Shown: one piece after another, positions 1-7,302 of the stretch
Numbering within the stretch: position 1 is the stretch's first letter
Layout: each line of letters begins with the position of its first letter
Assembly (NCBI RefSeq): GCF_017355365.1
Contig: NZ_JADIJR010000032.1
Location: 1 to 35,377, forward strand
From: Microbacterium sp. SD291
GTDB lineage: Bacteria > Actinomycetota > Actinomycetes > Actinomycetales > Microbacteriaceae
Length of the DNA: 35,377 nucleotides
Direction: 5' to 3'
Made by a program: the position numbers and the translations under genes
The notes under the pieces: model-generated
The model's database searches: none
Told to the model about the DNA's origin: nothing
What the model saw: only the letters and a program-made list of their open reading frames with translations

Positions 1-2
1 GC

Positions 3-458
3 ATGACCGCAGCCGACGACATCGCGATGCGGCGCGCTCTCGCGCTCGCCGCCGAGGCCGCGGCGGTGCACGAGATCCCGGTGGGCGCCGTCGTCCTCGA
101 CGCCGCGGGCCGCATCGTGGCGGAGGGGCGCAACGACCGCGAGGCGACCCACGACCCGACCGGTCACGCCGAGATCGCCGCACTGCGTGCCGCGGCGGCA
201 TCCGCCGGTTCCTGGAACCTCGACGGTCACACGCTGGTCGTGACCCTAGAGCCGTGCATCATGTGCGCCGGAGCGATCCTGCAGGCACGCATCGGCCGGG
301 TCGTCTTCGGCGCCTGGGATGAGAAGGCGGGAGCCGCAGGCTCCATGTACGACGTGCTGCGCGACCGAAGGCTGCCGTACCGGGCCGAGGTCGTCGGCGG
401 GGTCAGCGCGGATGCCGCGACCGCACTCCTGCGCGACTTCTTCGAGTCACGCCGCTGA
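3..458 (+). CDS. tadA: tRNA-specific adenosine deaminase TadA
   Basis: This 151-residue cytidine/deoxycytidylate deaminase-fold protein should convert adenosine-34 to inosine in the wobble position of tRNA-Arg(ACG). The zinc site is complete: H55-A-E57 supplies one ligand and the catalytic glutamate, and P84-C85-x-x-C88 supplies the two cysteines. Length is normal for bacterial TadA. The ATG is only two bases into the window, so the upstream signals cannot be seen and a slightly earlier start cannot be excluded. The gene converges with the small minus-strand gene that ends at 482. Function rests on family motifs and is secure; a cytosine deaminase paralogue is the only realistic alternative. 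Confidence 0.95.
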   Translation: MTAADDIAMRRALALAAEAAAVHEIPVGAVVLDAAGRIVAEGRNDREATHDPTGHAEIAALRAAAASAGSWNLDGHTLVVTLEPCIMCAGAILQARIGRVVFGAWDEKAGAAGSMYDVLRDRRLPYRAEVVGGVSADAATALLRDFFESRR

Positions 459-481
459 GATCGGCGGGCGAGCTGGTCGTC

Positions 482-826
482 TCAGTCGGCCGACTTGAGC
501 ACGAACACATCGGTGGAGGGTGCCGGGTCCGCCGACGGGCGGTACACGTCCGGCTCGATGTACAGGGCCAGCACGTTCGGGACGGCGGTGCGGATGCGGG
601 TCTTGATCGCATCGATGTCGTCGGCGACCTCCGGCAGCGAGCGGTCCGCAGACAGGGCGACCTTCACGGCGACGAACAGATCCGCGGGGCTCAGGTGGAT
701 CGCGCGCAGGTGCAGCAGCTTCTCGACCTCGGCACCGGCGTAGATCTCGGTGGTGATGCGATCGATGACCGCCCGACTCGCGCTCGCGCCGGCACTGGCG
801 GGGCTGCTGTCTCCTGAAGCACTCAT
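482..826 (-). CDS. Stand-alone CDF (cation efflux) C-terminal-like domain protein
   Basis: This 114-residue soluble protein has no membrane segment. After a Ser/Ala-rich N-terminus of about 20 residues it resembles the cytoplasmic dimerisation domain of cation diffusion facilitator transporters, with an LRAIHLSPADLFVAVKV-like core and a final VLALYIEPDVYRP strand. In a normal CDF protein this domain follows six membrane helices, which are absent here and not encoded next door. It may be a metal-responsive or protein-binding module, or a remnant; that is inference. Its ATG is preceded at 6 bases by TAGACT, so the mRNA may be leaderless. It is divergent from proC and convergent with tadA. Confidence 0.6.
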   Translation of the reverse strand: MSASGDSSPASAGASASRAVIDRITTEIYAGAEVEKLLHLRAIHLSPADLFVAVKVALSADRSLPEVADDIDAIKTRIRTAVPNVLALYIEPDVYRPSADPAPSTDVFVLKSAD

Positions 827-832
827 GCTCCG

Positions 833-838
833 AGTCTA
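833..838 (-). promoter_or_regulatory. -10 box of a probable leaderless mRNA (CDF-like gene)
   Basis: On the minus strand TAGACT lies 6 bases before the ATG at 826. This fits TANNNT and places the transcription start at or next to the start codon. No Shine-Dalgarno sequence is visible. No convincing -35 was found. Confidence 0.45.
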
Positions 839-873
839 GATCCGTTCGCCGGGGGATCGCAGACCGTCCGCCG

Positions 874-879
874 TAGGAT
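874..879 (+). promoter_or_regulatory. -10 box of a probable leaderless mRNA (proC)
   Basis: TAGGAT lies 6 bases before the proC ATG at 886, and there is no Shine-Dalgarno sequence in between. Transcription would start at about the start codon. It faces the TAGACT box of the divergent gene. Confidence 0.45.
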
Positions 880-885
880 GACGAC

Positions 886-1725
886 ATGGCTGAAACTCTC
901 CCCGCTCTCGCGTTCCTCGGTGCCGGATCCATGGGTGGTGCGATCCTCAGAGGCGTGGTCGCATCGGGCATCGAGGTCGATGGCGGGATCATCGCGACGA
1001 ACCGCTCGGCCGCCAGCGCGGAGGCTCTCACGGGCCTCCCCGGCGTCACGAGCATCGCCCTCGAGGAACAGCCCGAAGGCAACCTGGAGGCCGCCGCATC
1101 CGCCGGCATCGTCCTCGTCGGCGTGAAACCGGCCATGGTCGTCGATCTGCTCCGCGAGATCGCTCCCCGGCTCGCACCCGAGACGATCGTGGTGAGCCTC
1201 GCGGCCGGGGTCACCCTGGCGACGTTCGCCGACGTGCTCGGTGCCGATGCCCGCGTCATCCGGTCGATGCCGAACACCCCGGCGACGGTCGGCAAGGCGG
1301 TGACGGGGCTCGCGTCAGGGGCCGCTGCCACCGCAGACGACCTCGCCGTCGTGCGACGGCTCTTCGAGACGGTCGGAGCGGTGATCGAGGTCCCCGAGGC
1401 GCAGATCGACGCGCTGTCCACGATCTCCGGTTCAGGTCCGGCCTACGTCTACCTGCTGATCGAGGAGTTCACCAAGGCCGCGATCGGCATGGGCTTCGCG
1501 GAGGGCGATGCCCGCCTCATGGTCGAGCAGACCTTCATCGGGGCGACCGCGCTGCTCGACGTCTCGGGCGAGGACCCCGCAGAGCTGCGTCGCCGCGTCA
1601 CGAGTCCGAAGGGCACGACCGAGCGCGCGATCGCCGTCCTCCAGGACGCGAACCTCGAGCGGACCTTCGCGGATGCCGCCGCCGCGGCCCTCGACCGCGC
1701 CAGGGAACTCGCCGCCGGAGCCTGA
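886..1725 (+). CDS. proC: Pyrroline-5-carboxylate reductase
   Basis: This is the last enzyme of proline synthesis, reducing 1-pyrroline-5-carboxylate to proline with NAD(P)H. At 279 residues it has normal family length. The N-terminal Rossmann motif GAGSMGG is at residues 12-18. The C-terminal dimerisation domain carries SGSGPAYV near residues 184-191 and TSPKGTT near 241-247, both hallmarks of ProC. The next gene (DUF1905) follows after 3 bases, so the two are probably cotranscribed. In Mycobacterium proC lies close to a small HTH gene and the bS22 ribosomal protein gene. Here the same genes occur within 6 kb but are separated by potassium-uptake and other genes. Confidence 0.96.
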   Translation: MAETLPALAFLGAGSMGGAILRGVVASGIEVDGGIIATNRSAASAEALTGLPGVTSIALEEQPEGNLEAAASAGIVLVGVKPAMVVDLLREIAPRLAPETIVVSLAAGVTLATFADVLGADARVIRSMPNTPATVGKAVTGLASGAAATADDLAVVRRLFETVGAVIEVPEAQIDALSTISGSGPAYVYLLIEEFTKAAIGMGFAEGDARLMVEQTFIGATALLDVSGEDPAELRRRVTSPKGTTERAIAVLQDANLERTFADAAAAALDRARELAAGA

Positions 1726-1728
1726 CGG

Positions 1729-2016
1729 ATGCGGCTGAGGTTCGGCGGGGATATCTGGTTCTGGCGCGGACCCGCGCCGTACCACTTCGTCACCGTGCCG
1801 CCGGCGGAGAGCGCAATGATCGGCGACGTCGCGCCGGTGGTCACCTACGGCTGGGGCATGATCCCGGCATCCGTCACGATCGGCCGAACGACCGTCACCA
1901 CCGCGCTCTGGCCCAAGAACGGCGGCTACATCGTGCCGATCAAGAAGGCGCTGCAGGATCGCGAGGGCATCGGGGTGGATGACGTCGTCGAGATCACCCT
2001 CGACATCGACGCCTGA
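1729..2016 (+). CDS. DUF1905 domain protein
   Basis: This 95-residue protein has the compact beta-rich DUF1905 pattern: a FGGDIWFWRGPAPYHFVTVP-type start, then YGWGMIPASVTIGRTTVTTALWP, and a KALQDREGIGVDDVVEITLDI end. The biochemical function of the family is unknown. The ATG follows the proC stop by 3 bases, which suggests translational coupling, but no functional link to proline synthesis is known. A hairpin overlaps the stop codon. Confidence 0.8.
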   Translation: MRLRFGGDIWFWRGPAPYHFVTVPPAESAMIGDVAPVVTYGWGMIPASVTIGRTTVTTALWPKNGGYIVPIKKALQDREGIGVDDVVEITLDIDA

Positions 2017-2029
2017 CGGCAGTGCCGTC
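2015..2029. terminator. Short hairpin between convergent genes
   Basis: GACGGC-AGT-GCCGTC forms a six-pair stem with a three-base loop in the 15-base gap between the DUF1905 stop and the ktrA stop. It may serve both strands. There is no T-run, so it is a weak terminator call. Confidence 0.4.
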
Positions 2030-2031
2030 GC

Positions 2032-2703
2032 TCAGCGGTCGAGAGCGGCGAACCGCTCGATGTCGCTGTTCGTGCCGGACACGATGATCAGGTCGTGGTT
2101 CGTGACGATCGTGCTCGCCTCGGCGTAGCGGAACGGCTTGCCGGGGCTCTTCACGCCCACCACGGTCACCTTGTACTTCGACCGCACGCCCGATTCGTTG
2201 AGTCCGACGCCGCGGATGAACTTCGGCGGATACATCTTCGCGAGCACGAAGTCGTCGTCGAAGCGGATGAAGTCGAGCATCCGTCCGCTGACCAGGTGCG
2301 CGACGCGCTCACCGGCCTCGCGCTCGGGGTAGATGACGTGATTGGCGCCGACCCTGGCGAGGATCTTGCCGTGCGACTGGGACACGGCCTTCGCCCAGAT
2401 CTGCGGCACCTTCAGGTCGACCAGGTTGGCGGTGATCAGAACGGATGCCTCGATCGACGAGCCGACCGCGACGACGGCGACCTGGAAGTCCTGGGCGCCG
2501 ATCTGGCGCAGCGCGTCGATGTTCTTGGCGTCGGCCTGCACGGTGTGCGTGACTCGCTCCGACCACTTCTGCACGAGCTCGATGTTGTCGTCGATCGCGA
2601 GCACCTCGCGGTCGAGGCGGTCGAGCTCGCCGGCGCAGGCGGCGCCGAACCGGCCGAGGCCGATGACGAGGACGGGAGCATCGCCACGGAGGACTTCAAC
2701 CAA
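2032..2703 (-). CDS. ktrA: Potassium uptake regulatory subunit (KtrA/TrkA, RCK)
   Basis: This cytoplasmic gating subunit forms rings on the KtrB channel and opens or closes it in response to bound nucleotide. The 223 residues hold one RCK_N Rossmann domain with VLVIGLGRFGAACAGEL near residues 12-28 and an acidic residue after the second strand. A TrkA_C domain follows (about 135-220). A single RCK copy is the KtrA type; Escherichia coli TrkA has two. The start overlaps the end of ktrB by 8 bases, so the pair is one transcription unit with coupled translation. Confidence 0.93.
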   Translation of the reverse strand: MVEVLRGDAPVLVIGLGRFGAACAGELDRLDREVLAIDDNIELVQKWSERVTHTVQADAKNIDALRQIGAQDFQVAVVAVGSSIEASVLITANLVDLKVPQIWAKAVSQSHGKILARVGANHVIYPEREAGERVAHLVSGRMLDFIRFDDDFVLAKMYPPKFIRGVGLNESGVRSKYKVTVVGVKSPGKPFRYAEASTIVTNHDLIIVSGTNSDIERFAALDR

Positions 2704-4126
2704 CGATCGGCCTTTCCACGGGCAGCGAGTAATACTGCGATCGCGATGTCGCGGCGACTGCCGCGGCGAGTGTCACTGTACCAACGCGCCCCATGAAGAT
2801 GGTCGTGGCCATCACATAGGTCGCCGAATCCGGGAGCTCGCCGGTGAGACCGGTCGACAGGCCGACGGTCGCGAAGGCGGAGATCACGTCGAACAGCACG
2901 TGGCTGATGTCGGCCTGCGTGATCTGGGCGATGATGATCGTCGACAGGGCCACGATCGTGGCGCCCCAGGCGACGACGCTGAGCGCGACCCGCTGGACGT
3001 CGCTCGGAATGCGACGGCCGAACGCCTCGACCGACTGGCGGCCCTTCGCCTCCGACCACACGGCGATGGCGAGCACCGCCAGGGTGGTCACCTTGATCCC
3101 GCCTGCAGTGGATGCCGAGCCGCCGCCGACGAACATCAGCATGCTGGCGGCGAGAAGCGACGAGCCGTTGAGGTCGGCCATGTCGATCACGTTGAAGCCG
3201 CCGGAGCGGGTCATCGCGGAGAGGAAGAACGCCTGGAAGGTGGTGTCCCAGGCATCCATCGATCCGAAGGTCTTCGGGTTGAGGTACTCGAGGACGACGA
3301 ACACGGCGGCACCGAGGACGAAGAGCAGCACGGTCGTGACGAGCGTGAGCTTGGTGTGCAACGACCAGCGCTTCACATGCCAGACGTGCTTCGCGAGCGT
3401 GTAGATCACCGGGAAGCCGATGCTGCCGAGGAACACACCCGCCATCAGCAGGGTGAGCACGAGATAGTCGTCGGCGAAAGCGGCCACGCCGCCGATGTTG
3501 GGGGTGAATCCGGTGTTGGTGAACGCCATGGCGGCGAAGTACGGTGCCTCCCAGAGCGCCGCGATGGGCTCGACCCCCGCCATCACGAGCGCCGGATAGA
3601 GCAGCACGGCGAGCGCGCCCTCGATGATCAGCGCGGAGACGGCGACAGTCGTGAGCAGCTGACCGACCTCGCCGAGCCGGACGGTCTGGCTCTCGTTGAC
3701 GACGCCGCCGTGCGCGCGCATCGGGTTCGTGTCGCCGGCCGCCATGAGCTTCGCACGGAGGCCGAGCCGCTTCGAGATCAGCATGCCCATCAGCGACGCG
3801 AGCGTCAGCACGCCCAGCGCGCCGATGTTCACGCCGATGAAGATCATCACGTTGCCGAACGGCGACCAGTGCGTCGCCATGTCGACCGTTGACAGCCCGG
3901 TGACGCAGATCGTGGAGACGGCGGTGAAGAGCGCATCGCTGAGCGGGGTGACCTCGCCCGTCGCCGAGGAGATCGGCAGAGACAGCAGAACCGTGAACAC
4001 CAGGATGAGCAGCGCGAAGACGACGATCGCGAAACGCGACGGAGAGGAGGTGATGATGTGCTTCACCCAGGCGGCGGCGCCTTCGAGTCGCTGTCGAGGC
4101 GACGACGCCGAAACGATGCCCGACAT
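2696..4126 (-). CDS. ktrB: Potassium uptake channel subunit (KtrB/TrkH)
   Basis: This 476-residue integral membrane protein is the K+-conducting (often Na+-coupled) subunit of a Ktr system. Four pore-loop repeats are visible: STICVTGLS, AMAFTNTGF, SAMTRSGGF and SAFATVGLS. Each has the selectivity-filter glycine of the SKT superfamily. I chose the ATG at 4126 because a strong Shine-Dalgarno (ggaggagg) precedes it. An in-frame ATG at 4195 would add a 23-residue Arg-rich leader without such a site. The gene is followed by ktrA with an 8-base overlap and is divergent from the ArsR gene. Confidence 0.94.
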   Translation of the reverse strand: MSGIVSASSPRQRLEGAAAWVKHIITSSPSRFAIVVFALLILVFTVLLSLPISSATGEVTPLSDALFTAVSTICVTGLSTVDMATHWSPFGNVMIFIGVNIGALGVLTLASLMGMLISKRLGLRAKLMAAGDTNPMRAHGGVVNESQTVRLGEVGQLLTTVAVSALIIEGALAVLLYPALVMAGVEPIAALWEAPYFAAMAFTNTGFTPNIGGVAAFADDYLVLTLLMAGVFLGSIGFPVIYTLAKHVWHVKRWSLHTKLTLVTTVLLFVLGAAVFVVLEYLNPKTFGSMDAWDTTFQAFFLSAMTRSGGFNVIDMADLNGSSLLAASMLMFVGGGSASTAGGIKVTTLAVLAIAVWSEAKGRQSVEAFGRRIPSDVQRVALSVVAWGATIVALSTIIIAQITQADISHVLFDVISAFATVGLSTGLTGELPDSATYVMATTIFMGRVGTVTLAAAVAATSRSQYYSLPVERPIVG

Positions 4127-4217
4127 CGCGTCCTCCTCCGGTTCACTGCACCGCCTGCGGCGGCTGCGCGGCGCCTTTCGCCGAGCCTTCGTCATGGTAC
4201 TCCGTGCCCGGGGAGAC

Positions 4218-4223
4218 TACCCT
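4218..4223 (+). promoter_or_regulatory. -10 box of a probable leaderless mRNA (ArsR gene)
   Basis: TACCCT lies 6 bases before the ATG at 4230, with no Shine-Dalgarno sequence between. It matches TANNNT. No clear -35 is present. Confidence 0.4.
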
Positions 4224-4229
4224 GATCAC

Positions 4230-4646
4230 ATGACGGACATCTTCGACGTGATCGCAGACGGTACGAGGCGAGACATCCTCCAACTCCTCCTGCGACGCAC
4301 CACCGAAGGTGAAGCCGGCACCAGCGTGAGTCAGATCGTCGCCGATCTCGGCATCAGCCAGCCCACCGTGTCGAAGCATCTCAAGGTGCTGCGCGATGCT
4401 GAGCTGGTCAGCGTGCGCGAGGACGGCCAGCGGCGTTTCTACAGTCTCGCCGTCGACCCGCTCGCGGCCGTCGACGACTGGCTGGTCCCTTTCCTGATGG
4501 ACGCGTACGGCGACGACGCACCGGACATCGACTACCCGGTTCTGCCGCTGCCCGACAGCGCGGCGCACGCGGCCGAGGTCGTCGGCCGCGCAGCGGCCTC
4601 CGCCAAGCATGTCGTCGCCGCCGCGCTCAAGCGGCTCGGCGGCTGA
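4230..4646 (+). CDS. ArsR-family winged-helix regulator
   Basis: This 138-residue protein has an ArsR-type winged helix in its first 75 residues: FDVIADGTRRDILQLLL, then the recognition helix region ISQPTVSKHLKVLRDAELV, then the wing REDGQRRFYSL. There is no obvious metal-binding cysteine pair, so it is probably not a classic metal sensor. The C-terminal 60 residues contain an acidic loop and an Ala-rich helix and are not recognised. The ATG at 4230 was chosen because the conserved HTH begins right after it and a -10 box sits 6 bases before; the frame is open much further upstream. Target genes are unknown; it is divergent from ktrBA. Confidence 0.85.
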   Translation: MTDIFDVIADGTRRDILQLLLRRTTEGEAGTSVSQIVADLGISQPTVSKHLKVLRDAELVSVREDGQRRFYSLAVDPLAAVDDWLVPFLMDAYGDDAPDIDYPVLPLPDSAAHAAEVVGRAAASAKHVVAAALKRLGG

Positions 4647-4711
4647 GCGGATGCAGACGATCCGTGGTCGGATGCGCCGTCGGCGGCATCCGGCTTTGCC
4701 ATGATGTGTGG

Positions 4712-5641
4712 ATGACCACCGCAACCGCCGAGTACCGCGCCCGCTTCGATTTCACGATCTCGTTCGCCAACGGCGGGGGCATCAGCGGTGACGGCTTCCG
4801 TCTAGACCTGCCGCGGCCGGACCTGACCGCCGAGGAGGTCGGGCTCCTGCTCGTCCGGCATCTCGGGCTGGCGCTGGTGGAGAAGGTCGAGCTGCGCGAG
4901 TTCCAGGTGATCGAGGAGGCGCACCGGGGGAGCCGCGGCGTCGGCCTCCCGGCAGAACGCGCGGAGCGCGTGATCGACCTCAGCCACACGATCGAGGCGG
5001 GGCTGGTGACGTACCCAGGACTCCCCGCTCCGACGATCGTGCCGCACCTGACGCGCGCGGACTCCCGCAGCCGCTATGCGCCAGGTACGGAGTTCGCGAT
5101 GGACATCATCACCATGATCGGCAACACCGGCACGTATCTCGACGCGCCGTACCACCGCTATGCGGACGGCGGGGATCTCGCGTCGCTGGAGCTGAGCAGC
5201 CTGGTCGGCCTGCCCGCCGAGGTGTTCCACCTTCGCGACGCCTGGAGCGCAGACCGCAGGGGCATCGGCGCGGCGACGCTGGCCGACCGGGATCTCGACG
5301 GCGCGGCCGTGCTGATCGACACCGGCTGGAGCCGCCACTTCGGCGCGCCGGAGTACGCCAAGGGTGCGCCGTTCCTCACCGAGGATGGCGCCCGGTTCCT
5401 GGTCGAGGCGGGCGTGCGCCTGGTGGGCATCGACTCCCTCAACATCGACGACACCGAGAGCGGTGGCGAGCGTCCGGCGCACAGCATCCTGCTCGCCGCG
5501 GGCGTGCATGTCGTGGAGCACCTGACGGGCCTGGACGCCGTGCCCGCACAGGGCGGCCGGTTCACTGCGGCGCCGCCTGCGGTGCGCGGTTTCGGGACGT
5601 TCCCGGTGCGGGCTTTCGCCACGGTGCCGTCGTCCCACTGA
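4712..5641 (+). CDS. Cyclase-family (kynurenine formamidase-like) hydrolase with N-terminal extension
   Basis: This 309-residue protein has a C-terminal cyclase-family domain (about residues 85-305), beginning VIDLSHTIEAGLVTYPGLP. Members hydrolyse N-formylkynurenine, isatin and related amides using a divalent metal. The usual metal motif HxGTHxDxPxH reads N138-T-G-T-Y142-L-D144-A-P-Y-H148 here, so two of three histidines are replaced while the Asp and last His remain. Residues 1-75 form an extra acidic domain not found in stand-alone enzymes. No tryptophan-degradation genes are adjacent. The ATG at 4712 has CATGAT about 6 bases upstream. The family call is firm, the substrate unknown. Confidence 0.75.
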   Translation: MTTATAEYRARFDFTISFANGGGISGDGFRLDLPRPDLTAEEVGLLLVRHLGLALVEKVELREFQVIEEAHRGSRGVGLPAERAERVIDLSHTIEAGLVTYPGLPAPTIVPHLTRADSRSRYAPGTEFAMDIITMIGNTGTYLDAPYHRYADGGDLASLELSSLVGLPAEVFHLRDAWSADRRGIGAATLADRDLDGAAVLIDTGWSRHFGAPEYAKGAPFLTEDGARFLVEAGVRLVGIDSLNIDDTESGGERPAHSILLAAGVHVVEHLTGLDAVPAQGGRFTAAPPAVRGFGTFPVRAFATVPSSH

Positions 5642-5659
5642 CCACATGAGCCACACGGG

Positions 5660-5688
5660 TTTACACCTGCCCCAGCACCCCATAGAGT
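5660..5688 (+). promoter_or_regulatory. SigA-type promoter of the HTH gene
   Basis: TTTACA (5660-5665) and TAGAGT (5683-5688) are separated by 17 bases, a near-consensus housekeeping promoter. The predicted start point is near 5695, downstream of an in-frame ATG at 5646, which supports 5718 as the translation start. Confidence 0.6.
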
Positions 5689-5717
5689 GTGTGCACATCG
5701 AGAAAGGGGTACGTGGG

Positions 5718-5909
5718 ATGCCCGAGGTTCCTGAAGTCCGGTTCCTGACGGTGGCCGAGGTCGCCGAGATCATGCGCGTGTCGAAGATGACGGTCTACCG
5801 GCTCGTCCATTCCGGCGAGCTGCCCGCGATCCGCTTCGGCCGCAGCTTCCGCGTGCCCGAGTCCGCTGTCGCAGAAGCGCTGCAGCGCCCGATCGCCGAC
5901 GTCGGCTAG
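5718..5909 (+). CDS. BldC/excisionase-type MerR-like HTH protein
   Basis: This 63-residue DNA-binding protein consists of a single winged HTH: FLTVAEVAEIMRVSKMTVYRLVHSGELPAIRFGRSFRVPESAV. It matches the HTH_17 (excisionase/BldC) type, which can bind DNA cooperatively without an effector domain. The ATG at 5718 has a good Shine-Dalgarno (gaaagggg) 8 bases upstream and lies downstream of a convincing promoter; the longer frame from 5646 is rejected. An HTH protein of this type occurs just upstream of the bS22 gene in mycobacteria (Rv0500A/Rv0500B, from memory). That suggests a conserved neighbourhood, not a phage origin. Confidence 0.88.
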   Translation: MPEVPEVRFLTVAEVAEIMRVSKMTVYRLVHSGELPAIRFGRSFRVPESAVAEALQRPIADVG

Positions 5910-5923
5910 CCGAAAGCGCAGAC

Positions 5924-6409
5924 GTGGACGTCAGCACGTTCTACGCACTGTTCTCGACGACGTGCTTCACGCTGACAGGTCTGTGGTGGAACGTCGTGCG
6001 CTCGCGACGCGACTGGACCGCGAACCCCGCGATGCGTCGGACGATCGGCGGCATCTACCTGTCGTTCCTGCTGCCGGCTCTGATGGGCCTGTTCGCGCAG
6101 GTCGGGGGCACCGAGAGCCCGCTGCTGTGGCGCATGTCGTTCGTCGTGATCGCCGTGGTCGGCGGCTTCTCCATGATCCGCCTGGTCTCGCGGGCCCGGG
6201 GCGACGGGGCGCCGGCCGCTGTCCGGTGGGTTCAGGTGGGCATCGTGGTCGTCTACGCGGCGATCGCCGTGCTCGGCGTCGCGCCGCAGCTCGCCGGATC
6301 GCTCGGACTCACGGGCATCCAGGTCGAAGCGCTGCTCCTGATCGCCCTGGTCGCGCTCGGACACGCGCTCGTGTGGCGGTTCATGGTGACCGAGAACGCC
6401 GATGAGTGA
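5924..6409 (+). CDS. Four-helix membrane protein of unknown function
   Basis: This 161-residue protein shows four hydrophobic segments at about residues 5-24, 42-60, 68-86 and 100-160, the last probably two helices. A basic loop (RSRRDWTANPAMRR) follows the first helix. I do not recognise a named family. The start is a GTG, 15 bases after the HTH gene stop, so it may share that promoter. No charged catalytic motif is visible. A short 114-base gap containing a promoter-like box separates it from the bS22 gene. Confidence 0.7.
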   Translation: MDVSTFYALFSTTCFTLTGLWWNVVRSRRDWTANPAMRRTIGGIYLSFLLPALMGLFAQVGGTESPLLWRMSFVVIAVVGGFSMIRLVSRARGDGAPAAVRWVQVGIVVVYAAIAVLGVAPQLAGSLGLTGIQVEALLLIALVALGHALVWRFMVTENADE

Positions 6410-6435
6410 GGGCGTACGAGGGGAACGATCTGGTT

Positions 6436-6444
6436 TGCTAGACT
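6436..6444 (+). promoter_or_regulatory. Possible extended -10 promoter of bS22
   Basis: TGC followed directly by TAGACT gives an extended -10 arrangement. It would leave a leader of about 70 bases before the GTG at 6524. No good -35 is seen, as can occur with extended -10 promoters. Confidence 0.4.
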
Positions 6445-6523
6445 GATCCGAGGCATTTTTCCGTGCCCGTACCCGGGCGTCCGACTTTGCGCGACGCCCA
6501 GCCACTGACTTAGTGAGGTTTCC

Positions 6524-6622
6524 GTGGGTTCTGTCATCAAGAAGCGCCGCAAGCGCATGGCGAAGAAGAAGCACCGCAAGCTGCTTCGTAAGACTCGCCA
6601 CCAGCGCCGCAACAAGAAGTAA
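6524..6622 (+). CDS. Small ribosomal subunit protein bS22 (AURKAIP1/COX24 domain)
   Basis: This 32-residue, extremely basic peptide begins (V/M)GSVIKKRRKRMAKKKHRK and ends RHQRRNKK, with 19 Lys/Arg residues. It matches the actinobacterial protein seen in mycobacterial ribosomes as bS22, which sits in the 30S decoding region and shares the COX24 motif of a mitochondrial ribosomal protein. The start is GTG, with a weak ribosome site (gtgagg). It is too short for most gene finders. It has its own promoter candidate upstream and a strong hairpin downstream, so it is probably a monocistronic, highly expressed unit. Confidence 0.9.
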   Translation: MGSVIKKRRKRMAKKKHRKLLRKTRHQRRNKK

Positions 6623-6636
6623 GCGGCCAGACACCG

Positions 6637-6666
6637 AGCGCCTGTCTTCGGACGGGCGCTTTGTGT
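6637..6666 (+). terminator. Rho-independent-like terminator after bS22
   Basis: A ten-pair stem (AGCGCCTGTC with GACGGGCGCT, one G-U pair) closes on a TTCG tetraloop and is followed by TTGTGT. The cUUCGg loop and short T-rich tail make this the best intrinsic terminator in the window. Confidence 0.8.
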
Positions 6667-6706
6667 CTGCGCACGCAGTTCCGCCATCTGGCCGTAGGAG
6701 GATGCT

Positions 6707-7009
6707 TTGAAGTCGATCACCGTCACCGAACTCGCCGCCCGGGATGACACCCCGCTCATCGATGTGCGTGAGGCGAACGAATTCAGCACCGGTCACGTCC
6801 CCGGTGCGGTCAACATCCCGATGTCGGAGCTCGGCGCCCGGCTCGAGGAGCTCCCGTCGGAGGCGTTCGACGTGATCTGCCAGATCGGCGGACGCTCGGC
6901 CCGTGTCGTCGAGGCGCTCGAGGCGCGTGGCTACGACGTCACCAACGTCGAGGGCGGCACCGGCGAGTGGGTCACCCAGGGGCTCCGGGTCGAGGTGCCC
7001 TCGGCGTGA
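6707..7009 (+). CDS. Single-domain rhodanese-like sulfurtransferase
   Basis: This 100-residue protein is one rhodanese domain. It has the IDVREANEFSTGHVPGAVNIPMSEL signature and an active-site loop C58-Q-I-G-G-R-S, where the cysteine can carry a persulfide. Single-domain forms move sulfane sulfur among partners. The start is TTG at 6707, supported by a Shine-Dalgarno (aggagg) 6 bases upstream. An ATG at 6702 in another frame meets a stop within two codons. Its stop overlaps the glutaredoxin-like GTG (GTGA), so the genes are coupled, consistent with a shared thiol role. Confidence 0.9.
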   Translation: MKSITVTELAARDDTPLIDVREANEFSTGHVPGAVNIPMSELGARLEELPSEAFDVICQIGGRSARVVEALEARGYDVTNVEGGTGEWVTQGLRVEVPSA

Positions 7010-7302
7010 CGACGCTGACGCTGATCGGCAAGCCCGACTGCCACCTCTGCGACGTGGCCTCCGACGTGATCGACGCCGTCGTCGCAGAGCTGCCGGATGC
7101 CGCCGCGGAGAGCATCGTGATCGAGACCGCATCGATCCAGGACGACCCGGCGCTGTACGAGCTGTGGTGGGAGAAGATCCCTGTCGTCCTGATCGACGGC
7201 GAACTGCACGCGCACTGGCGACTCTCGCCCGACCGTCTGCGCCATGCACTGGAGGAGGCCGTCCGCACGGACGCGCCCGCGGAGCGAGGGGAAGCACGAT
7301 GA
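7006..7302 (+). CDS. Glutaredoxin-like (DUF836) thiol protein
   Basis: This 98-residue thioredoxin-fold protein begins TTLTLIGKPDCHLCDVA, giving the dithiol C12-H-L-C15 of the glutaredoxin/DUF836 group. A cis-proline region (KIPVVLIDGEL) follows, as expected for the thiol-binding groove. I set the start at the GTG overlapping the rhodanese stop; the frame is open from 6967 but that part lies inside the rhodanese gene. Its stop overlaps the next ATG (ATGA). The client is unknown; mycothiol- or cysteine-linked reduction is plausible in this lineage. Confidence 0.85.
   Translation: MTTLTLIGKPDCHLCDVASDVIDAVVAELPDAAAESIVIETASIQDDPALYELWWEKIPVVLIDGELHAHWRLSPDRLRHALEEAVRTDAPAERGEAR

Noticed and set aside
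5718..5909. Excisionase of an integrated phage or plasmid
   Set aside because: No integrase, attachment repeat or phage gene is near, and the neighbourhood resembles the conserved actinobacterial HTH-bS22 order.
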